The notes: generated from the letters alone by a model not told the origin. A stretch of DNA of 17,183 nt from an uncultured Altererythrobacter sp. (GCA_938009055.1 CALLIO010000015.1:1-17183); one strand, 5' to 3'; positions 6,674-14,930 are shown, counted from the first letter of the stretch. Numbers and translations: made by a program.

Positions 6674-6746
6674 TGTCTCTTGTCTTGGTCTATCTCAAGT
6701 CATCTCGATCTATCTAGGGGTTGTCTCTAGAGGGCCTATTCAGACC
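6674..6746 (-). promoter_or_regulatory. Pyrimidine/purine-biased spacer between virB10 and virB11
   Basis: On the plus strand this 73-base spacer is pyrimidine-rich (purine-rich on the transcript). It carries TATCT, CATCT and TATCT at 6691, 6701 and 6711, exactly 10 bases apart, nested in a TCTATCT direct repeat (6689-6695, 6709-6715). TGTCTCT is also repeated (6674-6680, 6722-6728), and an 8-base palindrome CTCTAGAG lies at 6725-6732. The rest of the operon has almost no spacers, so this one may set separate expression of virB11-ppk1-ppx. The repeats are seen; function is inferred. Confidence 0.3.
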
Positions 6747-7901
6747 TTAAACCCCTGTAAAATCGAGGTTTCTGGCGGTAAATATGCGAATAGGTTCGCC
6801 CTGACGCACACGGATGGTGGGGCTGCGCTGTCCATCTTGTTGGAGCGCTGTGCTCGCCGCGCTTTGCCCCGCGCCGCCGATCACAACCGATGCGCCGCCC
6901 GATGCAATTGCGCCCAGCCCGCCGACAACCGAAAGCAGCATGGCTGAACCAAAGCGGCTGAAGAAATGCGTATCAACGTCGCCGGCCAGACCGGTCGTGC
7001 CGTCAAAGCCAACGCCGGGCGAACCCAGACTTACGGTCACACCATCAGGCCGGATCGCATCGGTCCAAATCACATAGGCGCGCTTTTGCCCCTGTTGGAC
7101 GCCCGATTGATATTGACCCACCAGCCGCGTCGAGCGCGGGAGCAGCACATTGGTGCCATCAAAACTCCGCACATCCTGGCTCACCACTGCGCGGACATAG
7201 CCCGGCACATCGGTGTTGATCGCAGTCTCTAGGATCGCAGGGATCATCGTTCCCTTGGTCACAGTGGTCGAGGGGTTCGCTAAAGGTTGCGCCGCCGCAG
7301 TCGAGCCGCCCACACCGCCGATCGAATTGGCAAAGGCAGAGGCCGTTCCTGCCGGAGCGTTTGATCCCGGCGCATTGGCAGCAGCCACAACCGGCGCGGC
7401 AGCCGCACTGCCCGCTGGCGCAGTGCGCGCGCCCGCATCAAAGGTGATCGTCGGCGTTGCATAGGGGTTGGCCGAAGGCACCACGCCCACATTGCGGTTG
7501 GGATTTCGCGCAATCACCGGCGCGGGATTGGCCGATGGTACATTGGTCTTCACCACAGGCTGCGCTTTGGCGGTTTGTGCGACCACGGGCTTGGCCGCGA
7601 CAGGCACTGGATTGGCCGCAACAGGGGTCGCCCCTTGCGCGCCCGTGCCCTGATCCTCTGACAATCGCGCGGAATTCATCGCCCAGAAAGAGACCGCGCC
7701 CAGCAGGCCAACGATGGCAACACCGGCGGCAAGGCCCATCCCGTCACCTGCACCTTTGCGCTGGGTGATCGCGGGGTAGGCCGTGCGGCTGGCCAAATCG
7801 ATGACTTCAGCCGATTCCTGCTCGCGCGGATCGCCATCGGCAAAGCTGCCCTCGCCATCCGACAAACCCTTCTTGCTCGGAAGTCTCATAGCCAGTCGCA
7901 T
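6747..7901 (-). CDS. virB10: Type IV secretion protein VirB10
   Basis: 384-residue VirB10/TrbI-family protein that spans both membranes and links the inner-membrane ATPases to the outer-membrane core. Layout: a cytoplasmic tail of about 50 residues, one membrane segment (about 55-76), a long Ala/Pro/Val-rich periplasmic linker (about 80-215), then the conserved TrbI domain from TKGTMIPAILETAINTD (215 on) to the end. That domain includes LLPRSTRLVGQY, the antenna region LLSVVGGLGAIASG and the closing VRQGEPIRIF. The length is typical. The start ATG overlaps the virB9 stop by one base (TAATG), so the two are translationally coupled. An in-frame ATG four codons later is also possible. Confidence 0.93.
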   Translation of the reverse strand: MRLAMRLPSKKGLSDGEGSFADGDPREQESAEVIDLASRTAYPAITQRKGAGDGMGLAAGVAIVGLLGAVSFWAMNSARLSEDQGTGAQGATPVAANPVPVAAKPVVAQTAKAQPVVKTNVPSANPAPVIARNPNRNVGVVPSANPYATPTITFDAGARTAPAGSAAAAPVVAAANAPGSNAPAGTASAFANSIGGVGGSTAAAQPLANPSTTVTKGTMIPAILETAINTDVPGYVRAVVSQDVRSFDGTNVLLPRSTRLVGQYQSGVQQGQKRAYVIWTDAIRPDGVTVSLGSPGVGFDGTTGLAGDVDTHFFSRFGSAMLLSVVGGLGAIASGGASVVIGGAGQSAASTALQQDGQRSPTIRVRQGEPIRIFTARNLDFTGV

Positions 7902-8725
7902 TACAATGCCTCCATTGCCCGAGTGGGCACAAAATTGCGGTCCAATCGCGCGGAGCGATCAGGTGCAGTGTTGGTCAAAACCGCGCTATCATCGCCGGTG
8001 CGCAGGATAAGCTCGCGCGGTACGTCCTGCACGATCACAGTTTCGCCGCGCACGGTGAAGTTCACCGGCCCTTCCTCGCCTGCTTCATTGCGCGTGAGGA
8101 TCGCTGGCACCGCGCGCCCTTGCGGCCATACGAGGAACACCGCCTTGCCATTGTCATAGGTTTGCGTGGGCAGCAGCGCGCTGTCCCCTTCGGCCGTCCA
8201 GTCGAAGTTGAGCGTTGCCGGATCAGCCACCGCATAAGGATCGCTGGCCGCTTGCATCTCGATCGGATTGGCGGTTTCCGGCGGATTTTCAGCTGCGGCA
8301 AGGCGCGCCTCTTCCTCCGGATCAATCTCTGGCTCGGGATAGGTGAATTGCAGCACGTAAAGCGGCTTGTGACGCGGGCTGGCGATCAGATCGAAGAGGT
8401 AGGTGTGCTTGTTCGTGACCACCGTCATATTGGTCGCAGCGCTTGGCTTTAACGGCTTCACAAACAGCAGAGTCGCGCGCTTATTGGGCGTGATTTGCCA
8501 CGCGCCGGAATCGCCGATCACGACGTTTTCAATCGACTCATCCTCACCGAATTTGATCGTTGCGGCCACCCTGACACGGCCACGAATGGTGACCACTTCT
8601 TCAGGATCATAAAGCCGGGTTTGCAGGCGAGCATCTGCCAACGCAGGCGCTGCAGGCATAGCGAGAACGGCCAATACGGCTCCGGCCATGATGGCCATGC
8701 GGCGAAGGGAGGCTCCGCGTATCAT
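7901..8725 (-). CDS. virB9: Type IV secretion protein VirB9
   Basis: 274-residue VirB9/CagX/TrbG-family protein of the outer-membrane core. A clear Sec signal peptide ends near ALA at 28-30, with no lipobox cysteine. The N-terminal beta domain follows (DARLQTRLYDPEEVVTIRG on), then an acidic linker (about 130-160), and the C-terminal beta domain that packs on VirB10 and normally binds the VirB7 lipoprotein (about 175-274; LVWPQGRAVPAIL, and ending RAMEAL). The start ATG overlaps the virB6 stop by four bases (ATGA), and the stop overlaps virB10 by one. Because virB6 abuts it directly, there is no room for virB7 or virB8, which usually lie between B6 and B9. Confidence 0.92.
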   Translation of the reverse strand: MIRGASLRRMAIMAGAVLAVLAMPAAPALADARLQTRLYDPEEVVTIRGRVRVAATIKFGEDESIENVVIGDSGAWQITPNKRATLLFVKPLKPSAATNMTVVTNKHTYLFDLIASPRHKPLYVLQFTYPEPEIDPEEEARLAAAENPPETANPIEMQAASDPYAVADPATLNFDWTAEGDSALLPTQTYDNGKAVFLVWPQGRAVPAILTRNEAGEEGPVNFTVRGETVIVQDVPRELILRTGDDSAVLTNTAPDRSARLDRNFVPTRAMEAL

Positions 8726-9945
8726 GTGGGTTTCTCCGAGGAACGAAATCTGGTGCCCGCCTGTGCGGCCGAGCGGAAACGGTTGCCAATCCCGCGCGTG
8801 CGGGCTTGATCGGATGCGGTTGAGGCAGAGCTGATCGGCGCCGCCTGATTGCCAGCTGAAGAGGTGGCAAAAACCTTGGTCACGCGGTTGCTAGTACCGC
8901 CTGAACCGCTGTCATTGGCGGGCGCGGCAGTCTGCATGGCGGAAACATCAATCCGGCGCGATCCGCCACTTGTGGGCGGAACGCCAGCTGCGGCCTGTGC
9001 AGTCGATAGGTATGGCGAAGGCGGCGCGGCGCTGACCATGCGGCCCTGCCCCTGCCCGAATGGCAATGCATCGTTGGCTTTCTCGCTAGAGGTGACAAGC
9101 CCGAAAACCTGCCAGCCCGATACCATCTTGGCTGCAACCACGAACATCATCAGCATCAGCGCGAAATGCACCGCGCCAATCAGGAAGAAAGCCATCGCGG
9201 CCTGCGGGTCGATATTGCCTTGAAATTGCGAGAGGGTGGAGAGCACCGGAACGGCCAGCTCAAGCATGATCGAACCGCCCAAGACCGCCAGCACAGGCGT
9301 GATCGCCAGCATCACCAGCCCTTTGAGCCAGCCGGTGAACAGCCCCCTCGTGCCATTGAACAGCACCAGCACAACAAAGATCGGGCCAATCGCCATAAGC
9401 AGCGCCAGACCGATCCGCGCTGTCACGAGCAATCCGACTGTGCCGAGCAGCAGCAGCAGCGCGCCCATCCACATCATGCCAGGCGGTGAGAACATGTCGA
9501 TATCGCTTTGCCCATTGCTCGCCTGCTGCACCGCTTGGAACACCACATCGAGCTTTTGGGCAAAGACCAGCGTCGCTGAATCCTCGCCCGCCGTGCCGGT
9601 CAAAACACCCGCCAGCCAGTCCGGCCCGCCGATAAACAGGTTCCAGAAAAAGCCTTGGTAAGCGGCAAAACTGGTCGAAAAGGTCAGCACGAGGCCAATG
9701 GTCAAAATCTTGGGCAGCAGCGCGCGGACCGACAGGTTTGAACGCCCGATCATCAGGCTGATCGCGAAGAATGCGACGTAAAGCGTGAGGAGGATGGTCA
9801 GCACCATGCCCAGCTCGCCGCCCGAAGCGAACAGCCGCCCGAATGTTTGCGCGGTGATCTGGCTCGCCTCGCAATCAACCGCGGTCAGCGCCGCCGCAAC
9901 GCCGGTTCCGACCCCATCGGTCACTTGGGCGCAATTGGCGCTCAT
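8722..9945 (-). CDS. virB6: Type IV secretion polytopic membrane protein VirB6
   Basis: 407-residue VirB6/TrbL-family inner-membrane protein that forms part of the translocation channel. Hydrophobic segments are visible at about 44-67, 78-104, 157-196 (long enough for two), 207-238 and 250-275. Two cysteines (residues 5 and 25) lie in the N-terminal part, and a periplasmic loop covers about 105-155. From about residue 290 to the end there is a tail of some 115 residues rich in Ala, Ser, Gly and Thr and ending Arg-rich, longer than in the classic short VirB6. The start overlaps the virB4 stop by four bases (ATGA), leaving no space for virB5. The assignment rests on hydropathy, the GGxDWL-type loop and position. 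Confidence 0.88.
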   Translation of the reverse strand: MSANCAQVTDGVGTGVAAALTAVDCEASQITAQTFGRLFASGGELGMVLTILLTLYVAFFAISLMIGRSNLSVRALLPKILTIGLVLTFSTSFAAYQGFFWNLFIGGPDWLAGVLTGTAGEDSATLVFAQKLDVVFQAVQQASNGQSDIDMFSPPGMMWMGALLLLLGTVGLLVTARIGLALLMAIGPIFVVLVLFNGTRGLFTGWLKGLVMLAITPVLAVLGGSIMLELAVPVLSTLSQFQGNIDPQAAMAFFLIGAVHFALMLMMFVVAAKMVSGWQVFGLVTSSEKANDALPFGQGQGRMVSAAPPSPYLSTAQAAAGVPPTSGGSRRIDVSAMQTAAPANDSGSGGTSNRVTKVFATSSAGNQAAPISSASTASDQARTRGIGNRFRSAAQAGTRFRSSEKPT

Positions 9946-12398
9946 TCGGCAGCCTGCGAGAATGTCATCGTGCCATCACCAGCCTCGGCAATGCCATCGG
10001 GCCAGCCTTGTCCGGTGAGCTGCGGATACCACGCGGCCGGATCATCACCCACCGCTTCGCGCAGCAGATCAAGCCGGCGCACCGATGCTTCGCGGCCCGA
10101 AAGAACGGTGAGCACTTCAGGCGCCCCCGACAGATCGAGCCGGACGACAACGCTGGCATCGGGCTGGCGCACGAGGAAGCAGCGGCTGTGCGCCGGCAAT
10201 GAGCGGATCAGCGCAAACTCGTGATCGGTCAGACCAAATCCGTCGCAATAATCCTCTGGCCGCGCACGCGAATTGGGCATGAAGACCATGGTTGCGGTCT
10301 GCTCCACCAGCGCGGTTGAAATCCGGCTTTCCAGCGCATCGCGCGCTGATTGCGTGGCGAAACCGACCAGCGCATTGCGTTTGCGCAAGGTTTTCAGCCA
10401 GTCGCGAATGCGGGCGGCGAACACTTCATCATCCAGCGCCTTCCACCCCTCGTCGATCAGGATCATCGTGGGGCTGCCATCGAGCCGCTCGTCAATCCGG
10501 TGGAAGAGATACATCATGGTCGGCGTTCGCAGCCGCGGGTTTTCCAGCAGCTCGGTCATGTCGAAACCAAGCACGCGATTATCGAGGTCGAGCTTGTCAG
10601 CTGCATTGTCGAACAGCCATGCGTGCTCGCCGCCCCCAACATCTTGGGCGCCCGATGCGCTGCCAATCCATGCTGATAGGCGATCGGCCAGATCCCCCGG
10701 CTCAGGACGCTTCGCACCCGAAAGCAATTCCTTGAAGTGGCGCAGACGCCGCAATTTGGGATCATTGGCATAGGTCGCATCGACCGCTTGGGTGATCGTT
10801 GCCAGTTCCTCTGGCCCCTCGGCCTTCAGAAGAACGCCCAGCCAATCGCGCAGGAAAGCGCGGTTTGCGGGCGTATCAGGCAGAGCGAGCGGGTTGAAGC
10901 CGGTCGGCTGGCCTGCGCTGATCCGGTCGTAATTCCCACCAATGCCGCGCACGAAAACCTCTGCGCCGCGATCCTTGTCGAACAATATTGTGCGGGGCGA
11001 GAATTTCTGCGCTTGGGCGGCAAGGAAGTTCATCACCACCGTCTTGCCCGAACCCGATGGCCCGATGACAGAGAAATTGCCCAGATCCCCGTGATGGAAA
11101 TTGAAGAAGAAGGGCGTGGCCGAAGTGGTCTCCAGCAAAGTCACCGCATCGCCCCAGTGATTGCCGCTCGCCTGTCCCAAGGCAAAGCCATGCAGCGAAC
11201 CGAAGCTTGCCATATTGGCCGAGGAGATCAGCGCGCGGCGCACCACATATTGCTCGTTTCCGGGGAATTGCGCCCAGAAGCTCGGCTCAAGATTGGTATC
11301 CTCGCGCACGGCAATCGCGCCGGTATCCGCCAATGCCGCAGCACACGCCGCCGTCGCCTCGTCCAGCCGCGCCAGATCGCGTTCGCGCACTTGCACGGTC
11401 AAGTGATGGTCACCAAAACCAACCGATCCATTGCCCAGCGCATCACGTGCATTCAGCATATCCGCGCGTTCAGCAGCCGCATCTTCATCCACCGAGCGCA
11501 AGCGCCGCAAGGCTAGATCAATCCGCTCGCGCGCCGTAGTGCGTTCAGACGGCGCGTAGCTTTCCGAAACGATCATCTCGTAAGGCAGGCGCAGCAAGCC
11601 ATCGAGCATCCCAGCAGAGGTTGCCTCAGGATAATCTTTCAAGCCGATGATCGAGGCGAAATCGGGCGCATCCGACCCGCGCAATTCCATCGCATCCAGC
11701 CCGAAACTCGCGCGGCGATAAGGCAGCATATGGCCAATATCGGTCTCTTCATGCGGGCGGCGCACAGGCCGCATCTCGCCATTGTAGAGCGCGCTCAAAA
11801 ACTCGAGCATTTCCGAATTTGTACCATCGCCCGAGGGTGCATCGTAATCAGCAAGCACGCTGGCGCCATAGGCCGAAAGCGAGGCAACCAGCCCCGTTAT
11901 GGCCGATTGCAATGTACGAATGTCCTTAGGGTCCGCTTCAAGCTCTGCCTGACTCGTGCGGTTCCACAGCCGTGAAATCCGCTCTGCCAGCCCCGCGCGC
12001 CCGCGCGCCGGACGCCGTATCAGCGTGACGAATTGGTCATTGATGAAGAGCGAACCGCCCGCCAGCCGTTCTTTCCAGCGCGCATCAATATGGCGCGAGA
12101 GCGGATCGGGAAATTCGCCGTCCAGCTCAACCTCAACCCGCCGGCGGATCACGTGGTGATACATCACAAAGCGCGAATCCAGCGTCGAACGCAGCATCAC
12201 TTCGCGGGTTGCGGCATGCGCGTTGAGCGCCTCTGTCGCCTCCGTCTCGAACAAGAGACCGGGCACTTGCAGCGTCGACATGACCGAACCATCGCGCAAC
12301 AACACGGTGCTCGCGTCAATCAGCCGCGCATAGGGGAGCCGATCGCCTGCCAGAGCTTCCTTATCGCTCCAAGCTGCTGCTCCAAGCCATTTGGTCAT
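9942..12398 (-). CDS. virB4: Type IV secretion ATPase VirB4
   Basis: 818-residue VirB4/TrbE-family ATPase, the largest and most conserved subunit, bound to the inner membrane. The N-terminal CagE/TrbE domain covers about 1-400. The C-terminal RecA-like domain has Walker A GPSGSGKT at 446-453 and Walker B MILIDEGWKAL from 645, followed by FATQSARDAL (680-689). The length is usual for VirB4. The ATG at 12398 is preceded by GGAAGG ten bases upstream, overlapping the end of virB3. The 3' end overlaps virB6. Key residues are intact. The gene is a good marker for phylogenetic placement of the system. Confidence 0.95.
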   Translation of the reverse strand: MTKWLGAAAWSDKEALAGDRLPYARLIDASTVLLRDGSVMSTLQVPGLLFETEATEALNAHAATREVMLRSTLDSRFVMYHHVIRRRVEVELDGEFPDPLSRHIDARWKERLAGGSLFINDQFVTLIRRPARGRAGLAERISRLWNRTSQAELEADPKDIRTLQSAITGLVASLSAYGASVLADYDAPSGDGTNSEMLEFLSALYNGEMRPVRRPHEETDIGHMLPYRRASFGLDAMELRGSDAPDFASIIGLKDYPEATSAGMLDGLLRLPYEMIVSESYAPSERTTARERIDLALRRLRSVDEDAAAERADMLNARDALGNGSVGFGDHHLTVQVRERDLARLDEATAACAAALADTGAIAVREDTNLEPSFWAQFPGNEQYVVRRALISSANMASFGSLHGFALGQASGNHWGDAVTLLETTSATPFFFNFHHGDLGNFSVIGPSGSGKTVVMNFLAAQAQKFSPRTILFDKDRGAEVFVRGIGGNYDRISAGQPTGFNPLALPDTPANRAFLRDWLGVLLKAEGPEELATITQAVDATYANDPKLRRLRHFKELLSGAKRPEPGDLADRLSAWIGSASGAQDVGGGEHAWLFDNAADKLDLDNRVLGFDMTELLENPRLRTPTMMYLFHRIDERLDGSPTMILIDEGWKALDDEVFAARIRDWLKTLRKRNALVGFATQSARDALESRISTALVEQTATMVFMPNSRARPEDYCDGFGLTDHEFALIRSLPAHSRCFLVRQPDASVVVRLDLSGAPEVLTVLSGREASVRRLDLLREAVGDDPAAWYPQLTGQGWPDGIAEAGDGTMTFSQAAE

Positions 12399-12413
12399 GT
12401 CCGATTGACCTTC

Positions 12414-12698
12414 CTAGGGCGCATAGCTGTTGCACCCCCAACGCTTGTAATTCTTGACCCGCGGGCACATCGAAACCTTGGTAATCCAAAGGTCGAACAC
12501 GCGCGGCTCGCGCAAGGATACGAAATAGCCGATTGCATGAGTGATGAGCGGAACGGGAAGGATCCAGAAGCTCTTCAAAATCAGAAAGGCAATCGTCGTC
12601 ACCATCAGATTGATGATGAAGAAATTCATCGTCACGCCAGCAAACATTTGCGGGCGGGTGAGTGCGCGGTGCACGGGATGGCGGGTCAGCTCGCTCAT
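12414..12698 (-). CDS. virB3: Type IV secretion protein VirB3
   Basis: 94-residue VirB3 family protein, a small inner-membrane subunit that works with VirB4 and the pilin. LTRHPVHRALTRPQMFAGV at the N-terminus is the family signature. One or two membrane helices follow (about 22-62), then REPRVFDLWITK, also conserved. It starts 3 bases after the virB2 stop, whose TAAGG forms part of the ribosome site, and ends 15 bases before virB4. The order B2-B3-B4 is the canonical one. Confidence 0.92.
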   Translation of the reverse strand: MSELTRHPVHRALTRPQMFAGVTMNFFIINLMVTTIAFLILKSFWILPVPLITHAIGYFVSLREPRVFDLWITKVSMCPRVKNYKRWGCNSYAP

Positions 12699-12701
12699 GC
12701 C

Positions 12702-13031
12702 TTAGGCTGCAACCCCCTGAATGCCGGCGACAATCGCGCTGGCACCGAACAGGATGAAGACGCCAATGATAACCGTTGCGCCAAAGCGCCAGTTCATCCG
12801 GCCTGTCAGCATCATAAAGCCAATCGCCGCGACAGCCATCACCGCCACAGTGGTTGCCACAGTGCCAAGCAAAGTGCCTTGCAGCCACAACAACGCATTG
12901 GCGATGGGGCCGGAACCTTGCGGATCAGCCTGCGCCAGCGCGGCCGTCGGCATCGCCAAAAGCGCCAGCACCGGTGTCTTTGCCAAACTTCTCAATATTG
13001 CACTCATTGTTTGATCCATTGTCCTCGTCAT
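12702..13031 (-). CDS. virB2: Type IV secretion major pilin VirB2
   Basis: Small VirB2/TrbC-family pilin of up to 109 residues. A signal peptide ends near ALAQA, and the mature part of about 70 residues has two hydrophobic helices around a short basic loop (LTGRMNWRFGATV), the standard pilin shape. The start is uncertain. ATG 13031, 13019 and 13007 are all in frame, and the last gives the neatest signal peptide (MSAILRSLAKTPVLALLAM). The only purine-rich site (GAGGACA) is awkwardly close to 13019. It lies 24 bases after the virB1 stop and 3 before virB3. No sequence-level hint shows whether the pilin is cyclised. Confidence 0.88.
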   Translation of the reverse strand: MTRTMDQTMSAILRSLAKTPVLALLAMPTAALAQADPQGSGPIANALLWLQGTLLGTVATTVAVMAVAAIGFMMLTGRMNWRFGATVIIGVFILFGASAIVAGIQGVAA

Positions 13032-13055
13032 CAGCTTGATCGGGCCTGAACTGGC

Positions 13056-13721
13056 TTAGCGCGCAGCAGACCCGTTTTTGGGTATAGAATGATTGGCCAG
13101 CCGCCCCATGATGGACGCGACATAGTTCTGTGTTTCGCGAATGCGCGGAATGCCGCCAGCGCGGATAACCCGGCCCGGCCCGGCGTTGTAGGCTGCCAGC
13201 GCCTTCTCAAGATCACCGTCAAAGCGGTTCAATTGCATTCTGAGGTAACGCGCCCCGCCCTCCAGATTTTGCATCGGGTCATCGGGATCAACGCCCAGAT
13301 AGCGTGCGGTGCCGGGCATCAGTTGAGCAAGCCCGCGTGCGCCCGCATGCGAAACAGCATTTTCGCGCCACCGGCTTTCCTGCCACACCAGCGCATCGAT
13401 CAAAGTCGGGCTGAGGTCATAACGCGCTGACAATTCGTAGACTTTGGCGACATATTGCGGCGGAATGCCGCGCGCATGGTCGGGCAGCATCGCAACCGCT
13501 TCTTCGGGAACCGGAATTTCGCCAGACACCTCGACCAGTGCAGCTGATTGCGCAGGCGTGATTTGATCGACGACTTGGGTCTGCAGAGCGATAGGGTCGC
13601 CGCCAGCGATCCAGCGGGCCTCGCCATCATCGCCAATCTCGATAACATCCGCAGAGGCAGGCACAGCGATGCAGGCCCATAAGGCCGCCATCGCGCCAAA
13701 AGCTGCGCGGGGGAGAATCAT
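13056..13721 (-). CDS. virB1: VirB1-like lytic transglycosylase
   Basis: Periplasmic SLT-type lytic transglycosylase of 221 residues that opens peptidoglycan for assembly of the secretion machine. A signal peptide ends near PASA (residue 24). The catalytic domain (about 88-205) has the catalytic Glu at 115 in WQESRWRENAVS, then GARGLAQLMPGTAR (127-140) and AYNAGPGRV (177-185), all hallmark motifs. I place the start at ATG 13721 because GGAGGGA lies 5 bases upstream; the ATG at 13733 contains that site in its own codons and lacks one upstream. It is the first gene of the leftward virB operon. Similar enzymes occur outside secretion systems, but the position before virB2 supports VirB1. Confidence 0.9.
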   Translation of the reverse strand: MILPRAAFGAMAALWACIAVPASADVIEIGDDGEARWIAGGDPIALQTQVVDQITPAQSAALVEVSGEIPVPEEAVAMLPDHARGIPPQYVAKVYELSARYDLSPTLIDALVWQESRWRENAVSHAGARGLAQLMPGTARYLGVDPDDPMQNLEGGARYLRMQLNRFDGDLEKALAAYNAGPGRVIRAGGIPRIRETQNYVASIMGRLANHSIPKNGSAAR

Positions 13722-13788
13722 CTTTCCCTCCATTTCACCGCTTTGCTTACCCTAAATGACAAGCAAGTGACAGATTACTGCAACAAAA

Positions 13789-13810
13789 GGTGAATCCATT
13801 GCGGTGAATC
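13789..13810. repeat. Direct repeat GGTGAATC upstream of the virB operon
   Basis: GGTGAATC occurs at 13789-13796 and 13803-13810, 14 bases apart. A related GGTGAA lies at 13877-13882, and an inverted copy (TTCACC) at 13733-13738 just before virB1. In addition TTGCTT (13743-13748) and AAGCAA (13761-13766) form an inverted repeat. These are candidate regulator sites for the operon. I could not identify a convincing -35/-10 pair here. Confidence 0.3.
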
Positions 13811-13820
13811 GCCAAGGTAA

Positions 13821-13869
13821 ACGGGCGGGCAAGCCTTTTCCCTTCGCAAGTGGATGATTTTTCGCCCGT
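13821..13869 (-). repeat. Inverted repeat ACGGGCG/CGCCCGT between the reductase gene and virB1
   Basis: ACGGGCG (13821-13827) and CGCCCGT (13863-13869) are perfect complements with a 35-base interval. On the transcript strand of the upstream reductase gene, TTT follows the second arm. It might end reductase transcription before the virB operon, but the large loop makes this a weak terminator candidate. Confidence 0.25.
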
Positions 13870-13895
13870 AAGCGCCGGTGAAACAGCGTTTTGGG

Positions 13896-14918
13896 CTAGT
13901 CGCCTAGAACGCTAACCTGATCCATGCTGGGTGCAGCCATTGCCATGCCGGTGGGCGCTTTGGGCAGATATGGCTCTTCAAGCGCGGTAATTTCTTCGTC
14001 TGTCAGTTCAATATCGAGCGCCGCGACCGCATCAGCAATATGCTTTTCCTTGGTCGCCCCGATGATCGGCGCGGCCACACCCTTGGTATAATGCCACGCT
14101 AGGGCAACGCTCGCCATTGCCACCCCGCGCGCATCGGCAATGCGACCAACCGCGGCGATCACGGCTTCATCGGCGGCCACCCCATCGACATAGAGCATTT
14201 TGCCCACGCCATCGGTTTTGCTGCGATTTGTCTCCTGATTGGCAGGACGCGTCAGCCGCCCGCGTGCAAGCGGGCTCCATGGAATAATGCCCACGCCCTG
14301 ATCTTCGCACAGGGGAAGCATTTCGCGCTCTTCCTCGCGGTAGAGCAAATTGAGTTGGTTCTGCATCGAGATGAACCGTGTCCACCCATTCGCGCGGGCA
14401 ACTTCCTGCGCCTTGGCAAATTGCCACGCGAACATGGAGGATGCGCCAACATAGCGCGCCTTGCCCGCCTTCACGATATCGTGAAGCGCTTCCATCGTTT
14501 CCTCGATCGGCGTCGCATCATCCCAGCGATGGATCTGGAACAGGTCGATGTAATCCATGCCGAGCCGCGCAAGGCTGTCATCAACCGCTTGGAACAAGCT
14601 TTTGCGCGACAGGCCTCCCGTATTGGGCGCATTGCGCCACGGAATATAGGCCTTTGTCGCCACCACAATCTCGTCGCGCCGCGCATATTCGGAGAGCAAT
14701 TTGCCGGTGATCTCTTCCGATGTGCCGCCCGAATAGCCATTGGCCGTATCGAAGAAATTGATGCCTGCTTCCAATGCGCCGCGAAAGAAGGGGCGCGAGG
14801 CGTCTTCATCCAGCAGCCAGTCACCGTGCCAGCCCTTGGACGTATCGCCATAGCTCATGCAGCCAAGGCACAGCCGCGAGACTGAAAGGCCCGAATTTCC
14901 AAGGCGTGTGAACTTCAT
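13896..14918 (-). CDS. Aldo/keto reductase
   Basis: 340-residue NADPH-dependent oxidoreductase with a TIM-barrel fold, acting in the cytosol on aldehydes or ketones. The start LGNSGLSVSRLCLGCMSYGD is typical of the AKR/YajO-like subgroup. The catalytic tetrad is visible as Asp57 (FFDTAN), Tyr62 (NGYSGG), Lys89 (VATKAY) and His130 (LFQIHRWD). The coenzyme-binding end is seen in IIPWSPLARGRL and in IIGATKEKHIADA near the C-terminus. The substrate cannot be deduced. It starts 12 bases after the stop of the GntR-type gene, with AGGAAAG overlapping that stop, so the two form an operon and the regulator may control the reductase. Confidence 0.92.
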   Translation of the reverse strand: MKFTRLGNSGLSVSRLCLGCMSYGDTSKGWHGDWLLDEDASRPFFRGALEAGINFFDTANGYSGGTSEEITGKLLSEYARRDEIVVATKAYIPWRNAPNTGGLSRKSLFQAVDDSLARLGMDYIDLFQIHRWDDATPIEETMEALHDIVKAGKARYVGASSMFAWQFAKAQEVARANGWTRFISMQNQLNLLYREEEREMLPLCEDQGVGIIPWSPLARGRLTRPANQETNRSKTDGVGKMLYVDGVAADEAVIAAVGRIADARGVAMASVALAWHYTKGVAAPIIGATKEKHIADAVAALDIELTDEEITALEEPYLPKAPTGMAMAAPSMDQVSVLGD

Positions 14919-14930
14919 TGGCTGGCTTTC

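Noticed and set aside
12033..13049. Plus-strand open frame of about 338 codons
   Set aside because: It runs antisense through virB4, virB3 and virB2, all of which have clear family signatures. The translation is rich in His, Arg and Gln, with no domain.
5618..13721. Conjugative plasmid or integrative conjugative element
   Set aside because: No relaxase, coupling protein, integrase, replication or partition gene is in the window. The operon is set among housekeeping genes (ppk1, ppx, metG) with matching composition.
13764..13801. Sigma70 promoter for the virB operon
   Set aside because: Possible boxes (TTGTTG, TAATCT, TTGCAG) lack partners at 16-18 bases that match the consensus.
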